Shown piece by piece: positions 16,591 to 26,597 of a stretch of DNA of 64,000 nt; the stretch's first letter is position 1, and each line of letters starts with the position of its first letter. The DNA is taken from assembly GCF_025143365.1 (NCBI RefSeq), contig NZ_JALXPE010000015.1, forward strand, positions 1 through 64,000. Reading direction: 5' to 3'. The translations under genes were made by a program, and so were the position numbers. Under the pieces are notes generated by a model. It did not search any database, was not told the DNA's origin, and worked only from the letters and a program-made list of their open reading frames with translations. This DNA is from Microbacterium sp. p3-SID336 (GTDB taxonomy: Bacteria > Actinomycetota > Actinomycetes > Actinomycetales > Microbacteriaceae).

Positions 16591-17279
16591 CCACGCGACG
16601 AGCCGCGCCCCGCGCACGGTCGGCGGGGTCACGCACTCCTGCGGCCGCCCGCGCCGCGGCGGCGCGCCGTCGTGCCGCCACCCGTCGGCGCAACGCTCGA
16701 CGTGCCCGCGCGAAGCTGCTCCTTCGCCGCCTGGCCGTCTCCGCCGGGGTGGTGGCGGTGGTCACCGGGCTGTTCGTGCTGATCCCGTTGGGCCTCGCCA
16801 GGGACCCGGCTCCCATCTGCATCGACCGCCCGTCCACATTCCCCGAGGCGGGCATCGAGGGCTGGCGGGGCGAGCAGCTGGAGAACGCCGCGACGATCAT
16901 CCGCACCGCGTCGACGCTCGGGTTCGGCCGGGACGGGCAGATCCTCGGGGTGATGACGGCGATGGGCGAGAGCAGCCTCCGTGCGATCGACTACGGCGAC
17001 TGGGAGACGAGCGGCTGGACCAACCCCGACGGCACTCGCACCACGAGCATCGGGCTGTTCCAGCAGCAGGACTGGTGGGGCAGCGTCGAGCAGCGGATGG
17101 ATCCGGCGACCTCTGCCGCGCTGTTCTTCGAGCGGCTCGGGCGGCTGCCGTCGTGGCAGACGATGCCGCCGTCGCACGCCATCCACCGCGTGCAGATCAA
17201 CACCGACCGGGACTACTACGCCCGCTACGAGGACGACGCGACGGCGGTCGTCGACGCCCTGTCCGCCCCCTGCGAGTGA
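16587..17279 (+). CDS. Membrane-anchored lysozyme-like cell wall protein
   Basis: A 230-residue protein. The first ~48 residues are extremely Arg/Ala-rich, then a single hydrophobic span follows (LAVSAGVVAVVTGLFVLIP), then an extracytoplasmic domain. That domain has GVMTAMGESSLRAIDYGDW and the later IGLFQQQDWWGSVEQRMDP, a pattern seen in actinobacterial transglycosylase/lysozyme-like wall hydrolases, with the Glu of GESSL as candidate acid. The enzyme assignment is by resemblance. It is translationally coupled to the rhomboid gene. The basic N-terminus may bind nucleic acid or acidic lipid, or reflect a compositional expansion. Confidence 0.62.
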   Translation: MTTRRAAPRARSAGSRTPAAARAAAARRRAATRRRNARRARAKLLLRRLAVSAGVVAVVTGLFVLIPLGLARDPAPICIDRPSTFPEAGIEGWRGEQLENAATIIRTASTLGFGRDGQILGVMTAMGESSLRAIDYGDWETSGWTNPDGTRTTSIGLFQQQDWWGSVEQRMDPATSAALFFERLGRLPSWQTMPPSHAIHRVQINTDRDYYARYEDDATAVVDALSAPCE

Positions 17280-17328
17280 CGGGACCTTTGTCACGGGGCG
17301 GTCCGGGTGCGTCCGGGGATCCCCCGCC

Positions 17329-17334
17329 TAAGCT
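17329..17334 (+). promoter_or_regulatory. -10 box for leaderless pta transcript
   Basis: TAAGCT ends 6 nt before the GTG start at 17341, with no ribosome binding site in between. Confidence 0.5.
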
Positions 17335-17340
17335 GGTGCC

Positions 17341-19476
17341 GTGGCGCGGAGCATCTACATCACCTCGGCCGAAGGCCATACCGGCAAGTCGACGATCGCC
17401 CTCGGGGCGCTCGACGCACTGATGCGCGTGTCGCCGCGGGTGGGCGTATTCCGTCCGATCGCGCGCTCGGTCGCGGAGCGGGACGAGATCCTGGAGCTGC
17501 TGCTCGCGCACGACGGCGTGCAGCTCGACTACGAGGACTGCATCGGCGTGACGTACGACGACGTGCGCGCCGACCCCGAGGGGGCGCTCGCGACGATCGT
17601 CGCCCGGTTCAAGGCCGTCGAGGCGCAGTGCGACGCCGTGGTGATCGTCGGCAGCGACTACACGGATGTGGCGAGCCCCGCGGAGCTCGGCTTCAACGCG
17701 CGCATCGCCGCCAACCTCGCGGCCCCGGTGCTGCTCGTGCTCAGCGGCCGCGACCAGCAGCGGCAGGCCGAGCAGCTCGGCACGACCACCGCACGCGTGC
17801 CCGCCGCCATCGGGCAGATCGCCGCGCTCGCCCTGTCCGAGCTCGCCGCCGAGCGCGCCGAACTCTTCGCGGTCGCCGTGAACAGGGCCGATCCCGGAGC
17901 GCTGGAGGCCGTGGTCGCCGCCGTCCACGACGTGCTGCCGGATGCGCGCACCCCCGTGTGGGCGCTGCCGGAGGATCGCGCGCTCGTGGCGCCGTCCATC
18001 CGCGGGATCCTCTCCGCCGTCGACGGCACGCTGCTGGCGGGCGACGAGGAGCGCCTCACGGCGGTGGCCCTGTCGATTGTGGTCGCCGGCATGTCGATGG
18101 TGAACGTGCTCCCGCGCATCACCGAGGAGGCGGTCGTGGTCATCCCCGCCGACCGCACCGAGGTGCTGCTGGCCGCGCTGCTCGCGGACTCCTCCGGCAC
18201 GTTCCCGCGCATCGCCGGCATCATCCTCAACGGGCCCTTCCCGCTGCCCGCCCCGATCCTGCAGCTGCTCGACGGTTTCGCGTCCTCGGTGCCGATCATC
18301 ACGACCGACCTGGGCACCTACGACACCGCGGTGCGCGTGATGGGCACCCGAGGGCGCATCTCCGCGGACGCCCGGGGACGCTACGACCGCGCCCTCGCGC
18401 TGTTCCAGGCCCACGTGGACGTCGCCGAGCTGACCGAGCAGCTGGGCCTCGCCGAGTCGCACGTGGTCACCCCGCTGATGTTCCAGTACGGACTGATGGA
18501 GCGCGCCCGCGCTGACCGCCGCCGCATCGTGCTCCCCGAGGGCGACGACGACCGGATCCTCCGCGCCGCGGCGACGCTGCTCGCCCGCGAGGTGGCCGAC
18601 CTGACGATCCTGGGCGAGGAGACGGCCGTGCGGGCCAGGGCGACCGAGCTCGGGGTGGACATCTCCGCCGCGCAGGTGCTCAGTCCGACGGATCCGGAGC
18701 TCGTGGAGCGCTTCGCCGAGGAGTACGCCCGGCTGCGTGCCCACAAGGGCATCACGCGCGAGCGGGCCGCCGACACGGTCACCGACGTGTCCTACTTCGG
18801 CACGATGATGGTGCACCTGGGTCTCGCTGACGGCATGGTCTCCGGCGCCGCCCACACCACGGCGCACACGATCCGACCGTCGTTCGAGATCATCAAGACC
18901 AAGCCGGGCGTGAACGTCGTCTCCAGCGTCTTCCTCATGGCGCTCGCCGACCGTGTGCTGGTGTACGGCGACTGCGCGGTCATCCCGGACCCGACGGCGG
19001 AGCAGCTCGCCGACATCGCGATCTCCTCCGCGATGACCGCGCGTCAGTTCGGCATCGAGCCGCGCGTCGCGATGCTGTCATACTCCACGGGCGAGTCCGG
19101 GACGGGGGCCGATGTCGACAAGGTCCGCCAGGCGACCGCCCTCGTCCGCGAGCGCGCGCCCGAGCTGCTCGTCGAGGGCCCCATCCAGTACGACGCCGCC
19201 GCCGACGCGGCTGTCGCCAAGGCCAAGCTGCCCGACTCGGCAGTAGCCGGACGGGCGACGGTGTTCGTGTTCCCCGACCTCAACACGGGCAACAACACCT
19301 ACAAGGCCGTGCAGCGCTCCGCGGGCGCGGTGGCGATCGGCCCCGTCCTCCAGGGCCTCAACAAGCCGATCAACGACCTGTCCCGCGGCGCGCTCGTGGA
19401 CGACATCGTGAACACGGTCGCCATCACGGCCATCCAGGCGCAGGGCGCCGCGCGAGCGGAGGGGGAGCCCGCATGA
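17341..19476 (+). CDS. pta: Phosphate acetyltransferase (long form)
   Basis: A 711-residue class II Pta interconverting acetyl-CoA and acetyl phosphate. The N-terminal ~200 residues are a BioD-like P-loop domain (SAEGHTGKSTIALGAL), followed by a DRTGG-type domain. The catalytic PTA domain occupies roughly 385-705, with RRIVLPEGDDDRILRAAATL at its start and the conserved VFPDLNTGNNTYKAVQRSAG, GPVLQGLNKPINDLSRG and VNTVAITAIQAQ near the end. GTG start, probably leaderless. It overlaps ackA (ATGA), forming the standard acetate overflow and utilisation pair. acs, elsewhere in the window, provides the high-affinity route. Confidence 0.97.
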   Translation: MARSIYITSAEGHTGKSTIALGALDALMRVSPRVGVFRPIARSVAERDEILELLLAHDGVQLDYEDCIGVTYDDVRADPEGALATIVARFKAVEAQCDAVVIVGSDYTDVASPAELGFNARIAANLAAPVLLVLSGRDQQRQAEQLGTTTARVPAAIGQIAALALSELAAERAELFAVAVNRADPGALEAVVAAVHDVLPDARTPVWALPEDRALVAPSIRGILSAVDGTLLAGDEERLTAVALSIVVAGMSMVNVLPRITEEAVVVIPADRTEVLLAALLADSSGTFPRIAGIILNGPFPLPAPILQLLDGFASSVPIITTDLGTYDTAVRVMGTRGRISADARGRYDRALALFQAHVDVAELTEQLGLAESHVVTPLMFQYGLMERARADRRRIVLPEGDDDRILRAAATLLAREVADLTILGEETAVRARATELGVDISAAQVLSPTDPELVERFAEEYARLRAHKGITRERAADTVTDVSYFGTMMVHLGLADGMVSGAAHTTAHTIRPSFEIIKTKPGVNVVSSVFLMALADRVLVYGDCAVIPDPTAEQLADIAISSAMTARQFGIEPRVAMLSYSTGESGTGADVDKVRQATALVRERAPELLVEGPIQYDAAADAAVAKAKLPDSAVAGRATVFVFPDLNTGNNTYKAVQRSAGAVAIGPVLQGLNKPINDLSRGALVDDIVNTVAITAIQAQGAARAEGEPA

Positions 19477-20693
19477 GCGCCATCCTCGTCATCAACAGCG
19501 GCTCGTCCTCGCTGAAGTACAGCCTCATCGATGTGGCGCACGGGCACGAGCTCGCGAGCGGACTGATCGAGCGCATCGGCCAGGCCGCAAGCCCCGTCTC
19601 CCATACGGTGCGCCCCGCGCCGAGCGCCGAGGCCGCCCCGACCATGCTCGACGCCACGTACCGCGCCGAGCAGCCGATCGCGGATCATGCCGCGGCCTTC
19701 GCGGTGATGCGGGAGCAGTTCGCGGCGCACGGTCCCTCCCTCGACGACACCCCTCCCGTCGCCGTGGGGCACCGGGTCGTGCACGGCGGCGCCCGGTTCT
19801 ACGCGCCGACTCTGGTGGATGCGGATGTGGAGCGCCAGATCGACGAGCTCGCGGTGCTGGCGCCGCTGCACAACCCTGCGAACCTGGCGGGGATCCGCGC
19901 CGCGCGGGCGGTGTTCGACTCCGTGCCCCATGTCGCGGTCTTCGACACGGCCTTCCATCAGACGCTGCCTCCCGCGGCCTACACCTACGCGATCGACGCG
20001 GAGCTCGCCGCCGCGCACCGGGTCCGGCGGTACGGCTTCCACGGCACCAGCCACCAGTACGTGAGCGAGGCCGCCGCCCGCTTCCTCGGCCGCGAGCTGT
20101 CCGCGCTGCGTCAGCTCGTGTTCCACTTGGGCAACGGCGCCTCGGTCACGGCGATCGACGGCGGGCGCTCCGTCGAGACGTCGATGGGCCTCACGCCGCT
20201 GGAGGGGCTGGTGATGGGCACGCGCTCCGGCGACCTCGATCCGGCCACGCTCGTGCACCTGTCCCGGCGGGCCGGGCTCTCCATTGACGACCTCGATCGG
20301 CTGTTGAACACACGCAGCGGACTGGCCGGTCTCGCCGGCCGCAGCGACATGCGCGACATCCTCGCCGGCCGTGCCGAGGGCGATGACGCCGCCACCCTCG
20401 CGTTCGACGTGTACGTGCACCGTCTCCGCGCCTACGCCGGCGCGTACATCGCCCAGCTCGGCGGTGTGGACGTGATCTCGTTCACGGCCGGTGTGGGGGA
20501 GAACGCCGCCCCCGTGCGGGCTGCGGCGATGGCGACGCTCGGCTTCGCCGGCATCGAGATCGATCCGGTGCGGAACGAGGCGAGGGAGCGCGGCATCCGC
20601 GTCATCTCCGCCGCGAGCTCGCGGGTCACCGTGCTGGTGGTCCCGACGGACGAGGAGCTGCAGATCGCCAGGCAGACCGCCGAGCTGCTCTGA
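19473..20693 (+). CDS. ackA: Acetate kinase
   Basis: A 406-residue acetate kinase with the N-terminal signature ILVINSGSSSLKYSL, the central HRVVHGGARFY, the catalytic-region RRYGFHGTSHQYVS, and the adenine-binding GLTPLEGLVMGTRSGDLDP. It converts acetyl phosphate and ADP to acetate and ATP. ATG overlaps the pta stop, so the two are co-translated. Full length with all motifs. Confidence 0.98.
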   Translation: MSAILVINSGSSSLKYSLIDVAHGHELASGLIERIGQAASPVSHTVRPAPSAEAAPTMLDATYRAEQPIADHAAAFAVMREQFAAHGPSLDDTPPVAVGHRVVHGGARFYAPTLVDADVERQIDELAVLAPLHNPANLAGIRAARAVFDSVPHVAVFDTAFHQTLPPAAYTYAIDAELAAAHRVRRYGFHGTSHQYVSEAAARFLGRELSALRQLVFHLGNGASVTAIDGGRSVETSMGLTPLEGLVMGTRSGDLDPATLVHLSRRAGLSIDDLDRLLNTRSGLAGLAGRSDMRDILAGRAEGDDAATLAFDVYVHRLRAYAGAYIAQLGGVDVISFTAGVGENAAPVRAAAMATLGFAGIEIDPVRNEARERGIRVISAASSRVTVLVVPTDEELQIARQTAELL

Positions 20694-20791
20694 TCCGCCC
20701 CGCGGGGTTACCCCTCGCGTGCCGCCCGCATTACGCTTGCACAGTGGCACGGAGAGGTGCCGACCGTCATCGCCCTTCTCCTGGAGGCTCT

Positions 20792-21550
20792 GTGCCAGAA
20801 GCCCTGCCCGACCTGCTCCACGCCGATGGAGTGCTGTTCGACCTCGACGGCGTGCTCACGCCGACGGCCGAGGTGCACATGCGGGCCTGGAAGGCGGTGT
20901 TCGACGACGTCTTCGCGCGTTGGGGGATCACCCCGCCGTACACCGACGAGGACTACTTCGCCTACGTCGACGGCAAGAAGCGCTACGACGGGGTCGCGAG
21001 CCTGCTGCACAGCCGCAACGTGGAGGTGCCGTGGGGTGCGGTCGACGACGACCCCTCCGCCGAGACCGTCTGCGGCATCGGGAACCGCAAGAACGCCGCG
21101 TTCGCCGCGTCGCTGCGCGGCCAGGGCATCGCGCCGTTCCCCGGGTCGCTCGCGCTGATCCGACGTCTGCAGGAGGCGGGCGTGCCGATGGGCGTGGTGT
21201 CGAGCTCCAAGAACGCCGAAGAGGTGCTGGCCGCCGCCGGCATCCGCTCGTACTTCCGCGTGGTGGTCGACGGGGTGGTCGCGGAGCGCGACGGGCTCGC
21301 GTCCAAGCCCGCGGCCGACATGTTCGCGGCCGGCGCCGCACGCCTCGGGGTCGACCCGGCGCGCAGCGTCGCCCTCGAAGACGCCACCTCCGGCGCGGCC
21401 TCGGCTGCCGCCGCCGGCTTCGCGACCGTGATCGGCGTGGACCGCGGCACGGGCGCGGATGCCCTCCGCGCCGCCGGCGCGACCCACGTCGTGGACGACC
21501 TCGCCGCCCTGCTCCCCGCCACCCCGATCGTCAACCCGGAGACCGCATGA
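20792..21550 (+). CDS. Beta-phosphoglucomutase-type HAD phosphatase
   Basis: A 252-residue HAD subfamily I protein. Motif I is GVLFDLDGVLTPT with the nucleophilic Asp and the second Asp two residues later. Motif II is VSSSKNAEEVL, and motif III/IV is the Lys of LASKPAADMF with ALEDATSGAASAAAAGF. GTG 20792 is chosen for the GGAGG 5 nt upstream. The stop overlaps the GH65 phosphorylase start; in this arrangement the phosphorylase releases beta-glucose 1-phosphate and the mutase converts it to glucose 6-phosphate. That pairing supports beta-PGM over other HAD phosphatases. Confidence 0.88.
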   Translation: MPEALPDLLHADGVLFDLDGVLTPTAEVHMRAWKAVFDDVFARWGITPPYTDEDYFAYVDGKKRYDGVASLLHSRNVEVPWGAVDDDPSAETVCGIGNRKNAAFAASLRGQGIAPFPGSLALIRRLQEAGVPMGVVSSSKNAEEVLAAAGIRSYFRVVVDGVVAERDGLASKPAADMFAAGAARLGVDPARSVALEDATSGAASAAAAGFATVIGVDRGTGADALRAAGATHVVDDLAALLPATPIVNPETA

Positions 21551-24054
21551 TCGACCGCGAACGCTTCCCCGTCGACCCGTGGCGTCTGATCGAGACGCGC
21601 TATTCCGAGGAGGGCGTCGGCGAGACGCTGTTCTCGGTCGGCAACGGCTACCTGGGCCTGCGCGGCAATCACATCGAGGGTCGCGGCGCACACGAGCACG
21701 GCACCTTCATCAACGGCCTGCACGAGACCTGGCCGATCCGTCACGCCGAGCAGGCCTACGGCTTCGCCGAGGTCGGGCAGACCATCGTGAACGCGCCGGA
21801 CGCGAAGGTGATGCGGCTCTACGTGGATGACGAGCCCATCTCCTTGGACGACGCGGATGTGCGGGAGTACGCCAGGTCGCTCGACATGCGCACCGGCGTG
21901 CTGGAGCGCCGCGTGGTGTGGGAGACGCCGTCGGGCAAGCGCGTCCGGATGCGCGACCAGCGCCTCGTGAGCTTCGAGGAGCGTCACCTGGCGGTGCTGC
22001 GGCTCGAGGTCGTGGTGGAGAACGCGGACGCCCCCGTCACGATCAGCTGCCAGCTGCTGAACCGACAGGACGGCGCCGGCGTCTACGCCGGAACCCCGAT
22101 CGCGAGCAAGGGCGCCGGCTTCGACCCGCGCAAGGCCGAGCGCATCGCCGATCGCGTGCTGCAGCCGGCGGAGCACTGGCAGGACGGCATGCGCTCTGCG
22201 CTGTCGTACCGGGTGGCGGCGTCCGGCATGACCGTCGCGGTCGTGGCCGACCACATCGTCGAGACCGAGAACGAGTACAACGCCCGCACGCTGTGCGAGC
22301 CCGACATCGCCAAGAACGTGTTCCGCGTGCAGGCGAAGGCGGGTGTGCCGATCACGATCACCAAGCTCGTCAGCTACCACACGTCGCGCGGCGTGCCGAC
22401 GCGCGAGCTGGTCGACCGCTGCCGTCGTTCGCTGGACAGGGCGACCGACGAGGGCGTCGAGTCGGTGTTCCGCCGGCAGCGCGCGTGGCTGGATGCGTTC
22501 TGGGAGCGCAGCGACGTGCAGATCGGCGGACGCGACGACCTGCAGCAGGCCACGCGGTGGTGTCTGTTCCAGCTGGCGCAGGCCTCGGCGCGCGCGGACG
22601 GCGCGGGGGTTCCCGCGAAGGGTCTGACGGGCTCCGGCTACAGCGGTCACTACTTCTGGGACACCGAGATCTACGTGCTGCCCTTCCTCACCTATACGAC
22701 GCCGCGCTGGGCGTACAACGCGCTGCGCGCCCGGGTGAAGATGCTCCCGGCGGCGCGCCGCCGCGCTGCGCAGCTCAACGAGGCGGGGGCGCTGTTCCCC
22801 TGGCGCACGATCAACGGCGAGGAGGCCTCCGCGTACTATGCGGCCGGCACCGCGCAGTACCACATCAACGCCGACATCAGCTTTGCGCTGGGCAAGTACG
22901 TCCGGGCGACGGGCGACGAGGCGTTCCTGCGCCGGGAGGGCGCCGACATCGCGATCGAGACCGCACGGCTCTGGGCCACGCTCGGCTTCTGGCGAGGCTC
23001 GCGCCTGGTCGAGCAGTCCGGCGCGGGCGACGGCCTGCAGACGTTCCACATCCACGGCGTCACGGGCCCGGACGAGTACACGACGGTCGTGAACGACAAC
23101 CTCTACACGAACGTCATGGCGCGCTACAACCTCCGCTACGCCGCCAAGGTCGTGCGCGAGATCAGGGAGAGCTACCCCGAGGACTACGCGGCGCTGGTCG
23201 AACGCACCGGGCTCGGCCCCGGCGAGGCGGAGTCGTGGGACCGCGCCGCCGAGGCCATGTACATCCCGTACAGCGAGAGTCTCGGCATCCACCCGCAGGA
23301 CTCGCTGTTCCTGGAGCGCGAGGTGTGGGATCTCGCGAACACCCCTGCTGATCAGCGGCCGCTGCTGCTGCACTTCCACCCGCTGGTGATCTACCGCTTC
23401 CAGGTGCTGAAGCAGGCCGACGTCGTGCTGGCCCTGTTCCTGCAGGGCAACCACTTCTCGCCGGAGGAGAAGAAGGCGGACTTCGACTACTACGACCCGC
23501 TGACCACGGGCGACTCGACGCTGTCGGCGGTCGTGCAGTCGATCCTCGCGGCCGAGGTGGGGTATCAGGATCTGGCGCAGAAGTACTTCGAGCAGTCGCT
23601 GTTCGTCGACCTGCACGACCTGCACCACAACGCCGCGGACGGCGTGCACGTCGCGTCGGCCGGCGGCGTGTGGACGGCTCTGGTGTGCGGCTTCGGCGGC
23701 ATGCGCGACTACGGCGGCGACCTGAGCTTCGACCCGCGGCTGCCCGCGGCGTGGCCGTCGCTGTCGTTCCCCCTGCAGTGGCAGGGGACCGCGCTGCAGG
23801 TGACGGTGACGCGGCACGAGCTGCGCGTCCAGGTGCGCAGCGGGCCTCCGGTGCCGTTCAGTGTGCGGGAGAACGCGTACATCGCGACCATGGAGGACGA
23901 CGTCATCGTGCCGCTCGCGAACCAGGGGCCGGTGATCCCCGGTCGACCGACGCTGAAGGAGTTCGCCGACGCGCGACGCGACGACGGCACACGGCTCTCG
24001 GCCTCGGTTCCCGTGATCACGAGCGCGATCCCGGTGGTGGAGCCGATCGACTAG
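21547..24054 (+). CDS. GH65 disaccharide phosphorylase (maltose/trehalose/kojibiose type)
   Basis: An 835-residue family 65 glycoside phosphorylase. The N-terminal beta-sandwich starts WRLIETRYSEEGVGETLFSV. The (alpha/alpha)6 catalytic domain contains SGYSGHYFWDTEIYVLPFL, the general-acid Glu in GVTGPDEYTTVVNDN, and the phosphate-binding region near LKQADVVLALFLQG. Family members cleave maltose, trehalose or kojibiose with phosphate, inverting to beta-glucose 1-phosphate; the exact disaccharide cannot be read from the sequence. Coupled to the upstream mutase by ATGA, forming a two-gene disaccharide assimilation unit. Confidence 0.92.
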   Translation: MIDRERFPVDPWRLIETRYSEEGVGETLFSVGNGYLGLRGNHIEGRGAHEHGTFINGLHETWPIRHAEQAYGFAEVGQTIVNAPDAKVMRLYVDDEPISLDDADVREYARSLDMRTGVLERRVVWETPSGKRVRMRDQRLVSFEERHLAVLRLEVVVENADAPVTISCQLLNRQDGAGVYAGTPIASKGAGFDPRKAERIADRVLQPAEHWQDGMRSALSYRVAASGMTVAVVADHIVETENEYNARTLCEPDIAKNVFRVQAKAGVPITITKLVSYHTSRGVPTRELVDRCRRSLDRATDEGVESVFRRQRAWLDAFWERSDVQIGGRDDLQQATRWCLFQLAQASARADGAGVPAKGLTGSGYSGHYFWDTEIYVLPFLTYTTPRWAYNALRARVKMLPAARRRAAQLNEAGALFPWRTINGEEASAYYAAGTAQYHINADISFALGKYVRATGDEAFLRREGADIAIETARLWATLGFWRGSRLVEQSGAGDGLQTFHIHGVTGPDEYTTVVNDNLYTNVMARYNLRYAAKVVREIRESYPEDYAALVERTGLGPGEAESWDRAAEAMYIPYSESLGIHPQDSLFLEREVWDLANTPADQRPLLLHFHPLVIYRFQVLKQADVVLALFLQGNHFSPEEKKADFDYYDPLTTGDSTLSAVVQSILAAEVGYQDLAQKYFEQSLFVDLHDLHHNAADGVHVASAGGVWTALVCGFGGMRDYGGDLSFDPRLPAAWPSLSFPLQWQGTALQVTVTRHELRVQVRSGPPVPFSVRENAYIATMEDDVIVPLANQGPVIPGRPTLKEFADARRDDGTRLSASVPVITSAIPVVEPID

Positions 24055-24095
24055 GCGGGGCGGCGGAGGGGCCGCCCAACGTCCGTGGCACGCCG

Positions 24096-24101
24096 TAGGC
24101 T
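24096..24101 (+). promoter_or_regulatory. -10 box for leaderless dnaX transcript
   Basis: TAGGCT ends 6 nt before GTG 24108; the spacer GGTGGG and start GTG are identical to those of mqo at 35260-35268. Confidence 0.5.
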
Positions 24102-24107
24102 GGTGGG

Positions 24108-26597
24108 GTGACCACAGCCCTCTACCGCCGCTACCGCCCCGAGACGTTCGGCGAGATGATCGGCCAGTCGCAGGTCACCGATCCGCTCATGACCGCGCTG
24201 CGCGGCGACAGGGTGGGTCACGCGTACCTGTTCTCGGGTCCTCGCGGCTGCGGCAAGACGACGTCGGCGCGCATCCTCGCGCGGTGCCTGAACTGCGCGG
24301 AGGGGCCCACCGACACCCCGTGCGGCAGCTGCCCGAGCTGCGTCGAGCTGTCGCGCGCCGGCGGCGGGTCGCTCGATGTGGTCGAGATCGACGCTGCGAG
24401 CCACAACGGCGTCGACGATGCGCGCGACCTGCGCGAGCGGGCGACCTTCGCGCCGAGTCGCGACCGCTACAAGATCTTCATCCTCGACGAGGCGCACATG
24501 GTCACCCCGCAGGGGTTCAACGCGCTGCTGAAGCTGGTCGAAGAGCCGCCGGAGCACGTGAAGTTCATCTTCGCGACCACCGAGCCCGAGAAGGTGCTCG
24601 GCACGATCCGATCCCGCACGCATCACTATCCGTTCCGGCTCGTTCCGCCTGCGGCGATGCTCGAGTACGTCGAGAGGCTGTGCGCCGAGGAAGGCGTGGT
24701 CGTCGAGCAGGGTGTGCTGCCGCTCGTCGTGCGCGCGGGCGGCGGGAGCCCCCGCGACACGCTGTCTCTGCTCGACCAGCTGATCGCCGGGTCCGATTCG
24801 CCGGCCGGTTCGGAGACGGTCACGGTCGGCTACGCCAGGGCGGTGGCGCTGCTCGGCTACACGCACGGTGCGCTGCTGGACGAGATCGTGGATGCGCTCG
24901 CCGCGGGCGACGCCGCCGCCGCGTTCCCCGCCATCGACCGGGTGGTGCAGACCGGGCAGGACCCTCGGCGCTTCGTCGACGATCTGCTGGAGCGGCTGCG
25001 CGACCTCATCGTGATCGCGGCCGTGGGGTCCGGTGCCTCCGCGGTGCTGCGTGGCATCGCCGAGGACGAGCTCGACCGCATGCGCAGACAGGCCGAGTCC
25101 TTCGGCGCGCACCGACTGTCCCGCACGGCCGATGTGGTGAGCGCTGCCCTCGACGACATGTCCGGGGCCACATCGCCCCGGCTGCACCTCGAGCTGATGG
25201 TGGCGCGCGTGCTCGCCGAGGCCAGTGCCCCCGCCGCGCCCGGGTCTCCTGTCGGGGGAGCGCCGTCGACAGGTGCCGCGCCCGCCGCGGCCGCAGCGGT
25301 GCCGTCTTCCGCCGCGGCGCCGTCCGTCCCGCAGGCCGCGCCCGTGCCGCCCGCACCCGTGATGACGCAGGCCCCCGCCCCCGAAGCTGCGGCGAATGCC
25401 TCCGCGGCCGATGCAGCAGTGAACGCGTCTGCCCCGAGCACGGGCGCCGCGAACACGAGCGTCGCGAACGCGGGTGCCCCGAACGCGACTGCCGCGAACA
25501 CGGAAGCCGCGAGCACACCTGCCGCGAACGCGACCGCCCTGAACGCGGGCGTCGCGGACTCCGGATCCGCGCCCGGGGGAGATGCTCCGACCGCCGCCGC
25601 GCCGACGGGCGCACCTGGGGGCACCGGCAAAGCACCGGAGGCCGCTCGACCGGAGGCCGGCACGTCGACGGCGTCCGCGCAGACGGCAGCGCCGGCGACT
25701 CCCGCGGCCGCCGCGGGACCGGTGTCCTTCGAGCGCATCCGCGCCGCGTGGCCGGCCGTGCTCACCCGGCTCGAGAGCATCAGCCGCACCTCGTGGCTCC
25801 TGGCGACCGCCGTACAGCCGCTGGCGTTCGACGCCGAGACCGAGGTGCTCACCCTGGGCTTCACGAGTCAGCACGACGTGGCCAAGTTCAAGGGCACGAC
25901 GCCGGGATCGGGGCCGTCGGACCACTTGCGCTCCGCGATCGAGCAGGAGGTCGGCGTACGCGTGAAGTACCTGCCGGCACCGATGCCGCCCGGCGGCGCC
26001 CCCCGGCAGCCGGCCGCCTCGGCCGCCCCCGCGTCCGGCGACGCCGCTCCCGCATCGGAGCCTGCGTCAGCGGCGCGATCCCGCCCGCAGGTCCGCGCCG
26101 CGTCCTCCGCCCCCGTGACCGAGTGGGCGGTGGCGTCGATCCCGACGTCCGAGGCCCCGGTCGCCGTCGCACCGTCCGCGCCGCTGGCGGTCGACGAAGA
26201 GCCGGAGGAGGCCGAGGCGGCGTCCTCGGCGCCCACTCCGCCCGCCGACGGTGCGGTGGATCGCGACGAGCCGCCGCTCCCCGGCGACGACGACGCTCCC
26301 GCGTTCGACGACGAGCCGCCGTACGATCCGGCGTACGAGCCCAGCGGGGCGTACGAGCCCCCGCCCGCTCGCCCCGCCGCGCCGCAGACGACAGCCACGC
26401 GGCCGATGGCCACGCGTCCGGCCGACCCGCAGTCAGCAGGTCGCCCGGTCCGATCCGCCGCTGCTCCGCCGGTCGTCACCGAGCGCGCCCCCGCCGCCGG
26501 GGGAGTCCAGCGCTACGGTGAAGCCGTGATCCGCCAGGTGCTCGGCGCGACATTCCTGCGCGAAGAGCCCTACGAGCCCCCGACGAGGTTCTCCTGA
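24108..26597 (+). CDS. dnaX: DNA polymerase III gamma/tau subunit
   Basis: An 829-residue clamp-loader subunit. The AAA+ module (1-~240) has Walker [20 protein letters not shown], the Cys4 zinc site within [19 protein letters not shown], the DEAH Walker B in IFILDEAHM and sensor 1 in [11 protein letters not shown]. Domain III ends near residue 370. A long low-complexity Ala/Pro/Asn linker (~375-530) precedes a conserved C-terminal part ([18 protein letters not shown] onward) resembling the tau polymerase-binding region, then another Pro/Ala/Glu-rich stretch. No A-rich slippery heptamer for a shorter gamma form was seen. GTG start is probably leaderless; TGATG overlap with recR. Confidence 0.95.
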   Translation: MTTALYRRYRPETFGEMIGQSQVTDPLMTALRGDRVGHAYLFSGPRGCGKTTSARILARCLNCAEGPTDTPCGSCPSCVELSRAGGGSLDVVEIDAASHNGVDDARDLRERATFAPSRDRYKIFILDEAHMVTPQGFNALLKLVEEPPEHVKFIFATTEPEKVLGTIRSRTHHYPFRLVPPAAMLEYVERLCAEEGVVVEQGVLPLVVRAGGGSPRDTLSLLDQLIAGSDSPAGSETVTVGYARAVALLGYTHGALLDEIVDALAAGDAAAAFPAIDRVVQTGQDPRRFVDDLLERLRDLIVIAAVGSGASAVLRGIAEDELDRMRRQAESFGAHRLSRTADVVSAALDDMSGATSPRLHLELMVARVLAEASAPAAPGSPVGGAPSTGAAPAAAAAVPSSAAAPSVPQAAPVPPAPVMTQAPAPEAAANASAADAAVNASAPSTGAANTSVANAGAPNATAANTEAASTPAANATALNAGVADSGSAPGGDAPTAAAPTGAPGGTGKAPEAARPEAGTSTASAQTAAPATPAAAAGPVSFERIRAAWPAVLTRLESISRTSWLLATAVQPLAFDAETEVLTLGFTSQHDVAKFKGTTPGSGPSDHLRSAIEQEVGVRVKYLPAPMPPGGAPRQPAASAAPASGDAAPASEPASAARSRPQVRAASSAPVTEWAVASIPTSEAPVAVAPSAPLAVDEEPEEAEAASSAPTPPADGAVDRDEPPLPGDDDAPAFDDEPPYDPAYEPSGAYEPPPARPAAPQTTATRPMATRPADPQSAGRPVRSAAAPPVVTERAPAAGGVQRYGEAVIRQVLGATFLREEPYEPPTRFS
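25386..25560 (+). repeat. Degenerate Ala/Asn hexapeptide repeat in the dnaX linker
   Basis: Imperfect 18-bp units of the form GCGAACACG.... encode recurring NAxxAN, NTxxAN and NAGVA-type hexapeptides. The frame is kept throughout. It lies in the flexible linker between the clamp-loader core and the tau C-terminal region, where length variation is tolerated. Confidence 0.75.

Noticed and set aside
14674..16632. A 652-residue reading of the MoxR frame
   Set aside because: The extra N-terminal half lies opposite the SRP RNA and rhomboid gene; the MoxR protein has a normal start with a ribosome binding site at 15663.
16587..17279. Phage lysin
   Set aside because: No phage genes around it, and a membrane anchor with a rhomboid partner suggests a host wall protein.
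24108..26597. Short gamma form of DnaX through ribosomal frameshifting
   Set aside because: No A-rich slippery heptamer was found at the domain III boundary.
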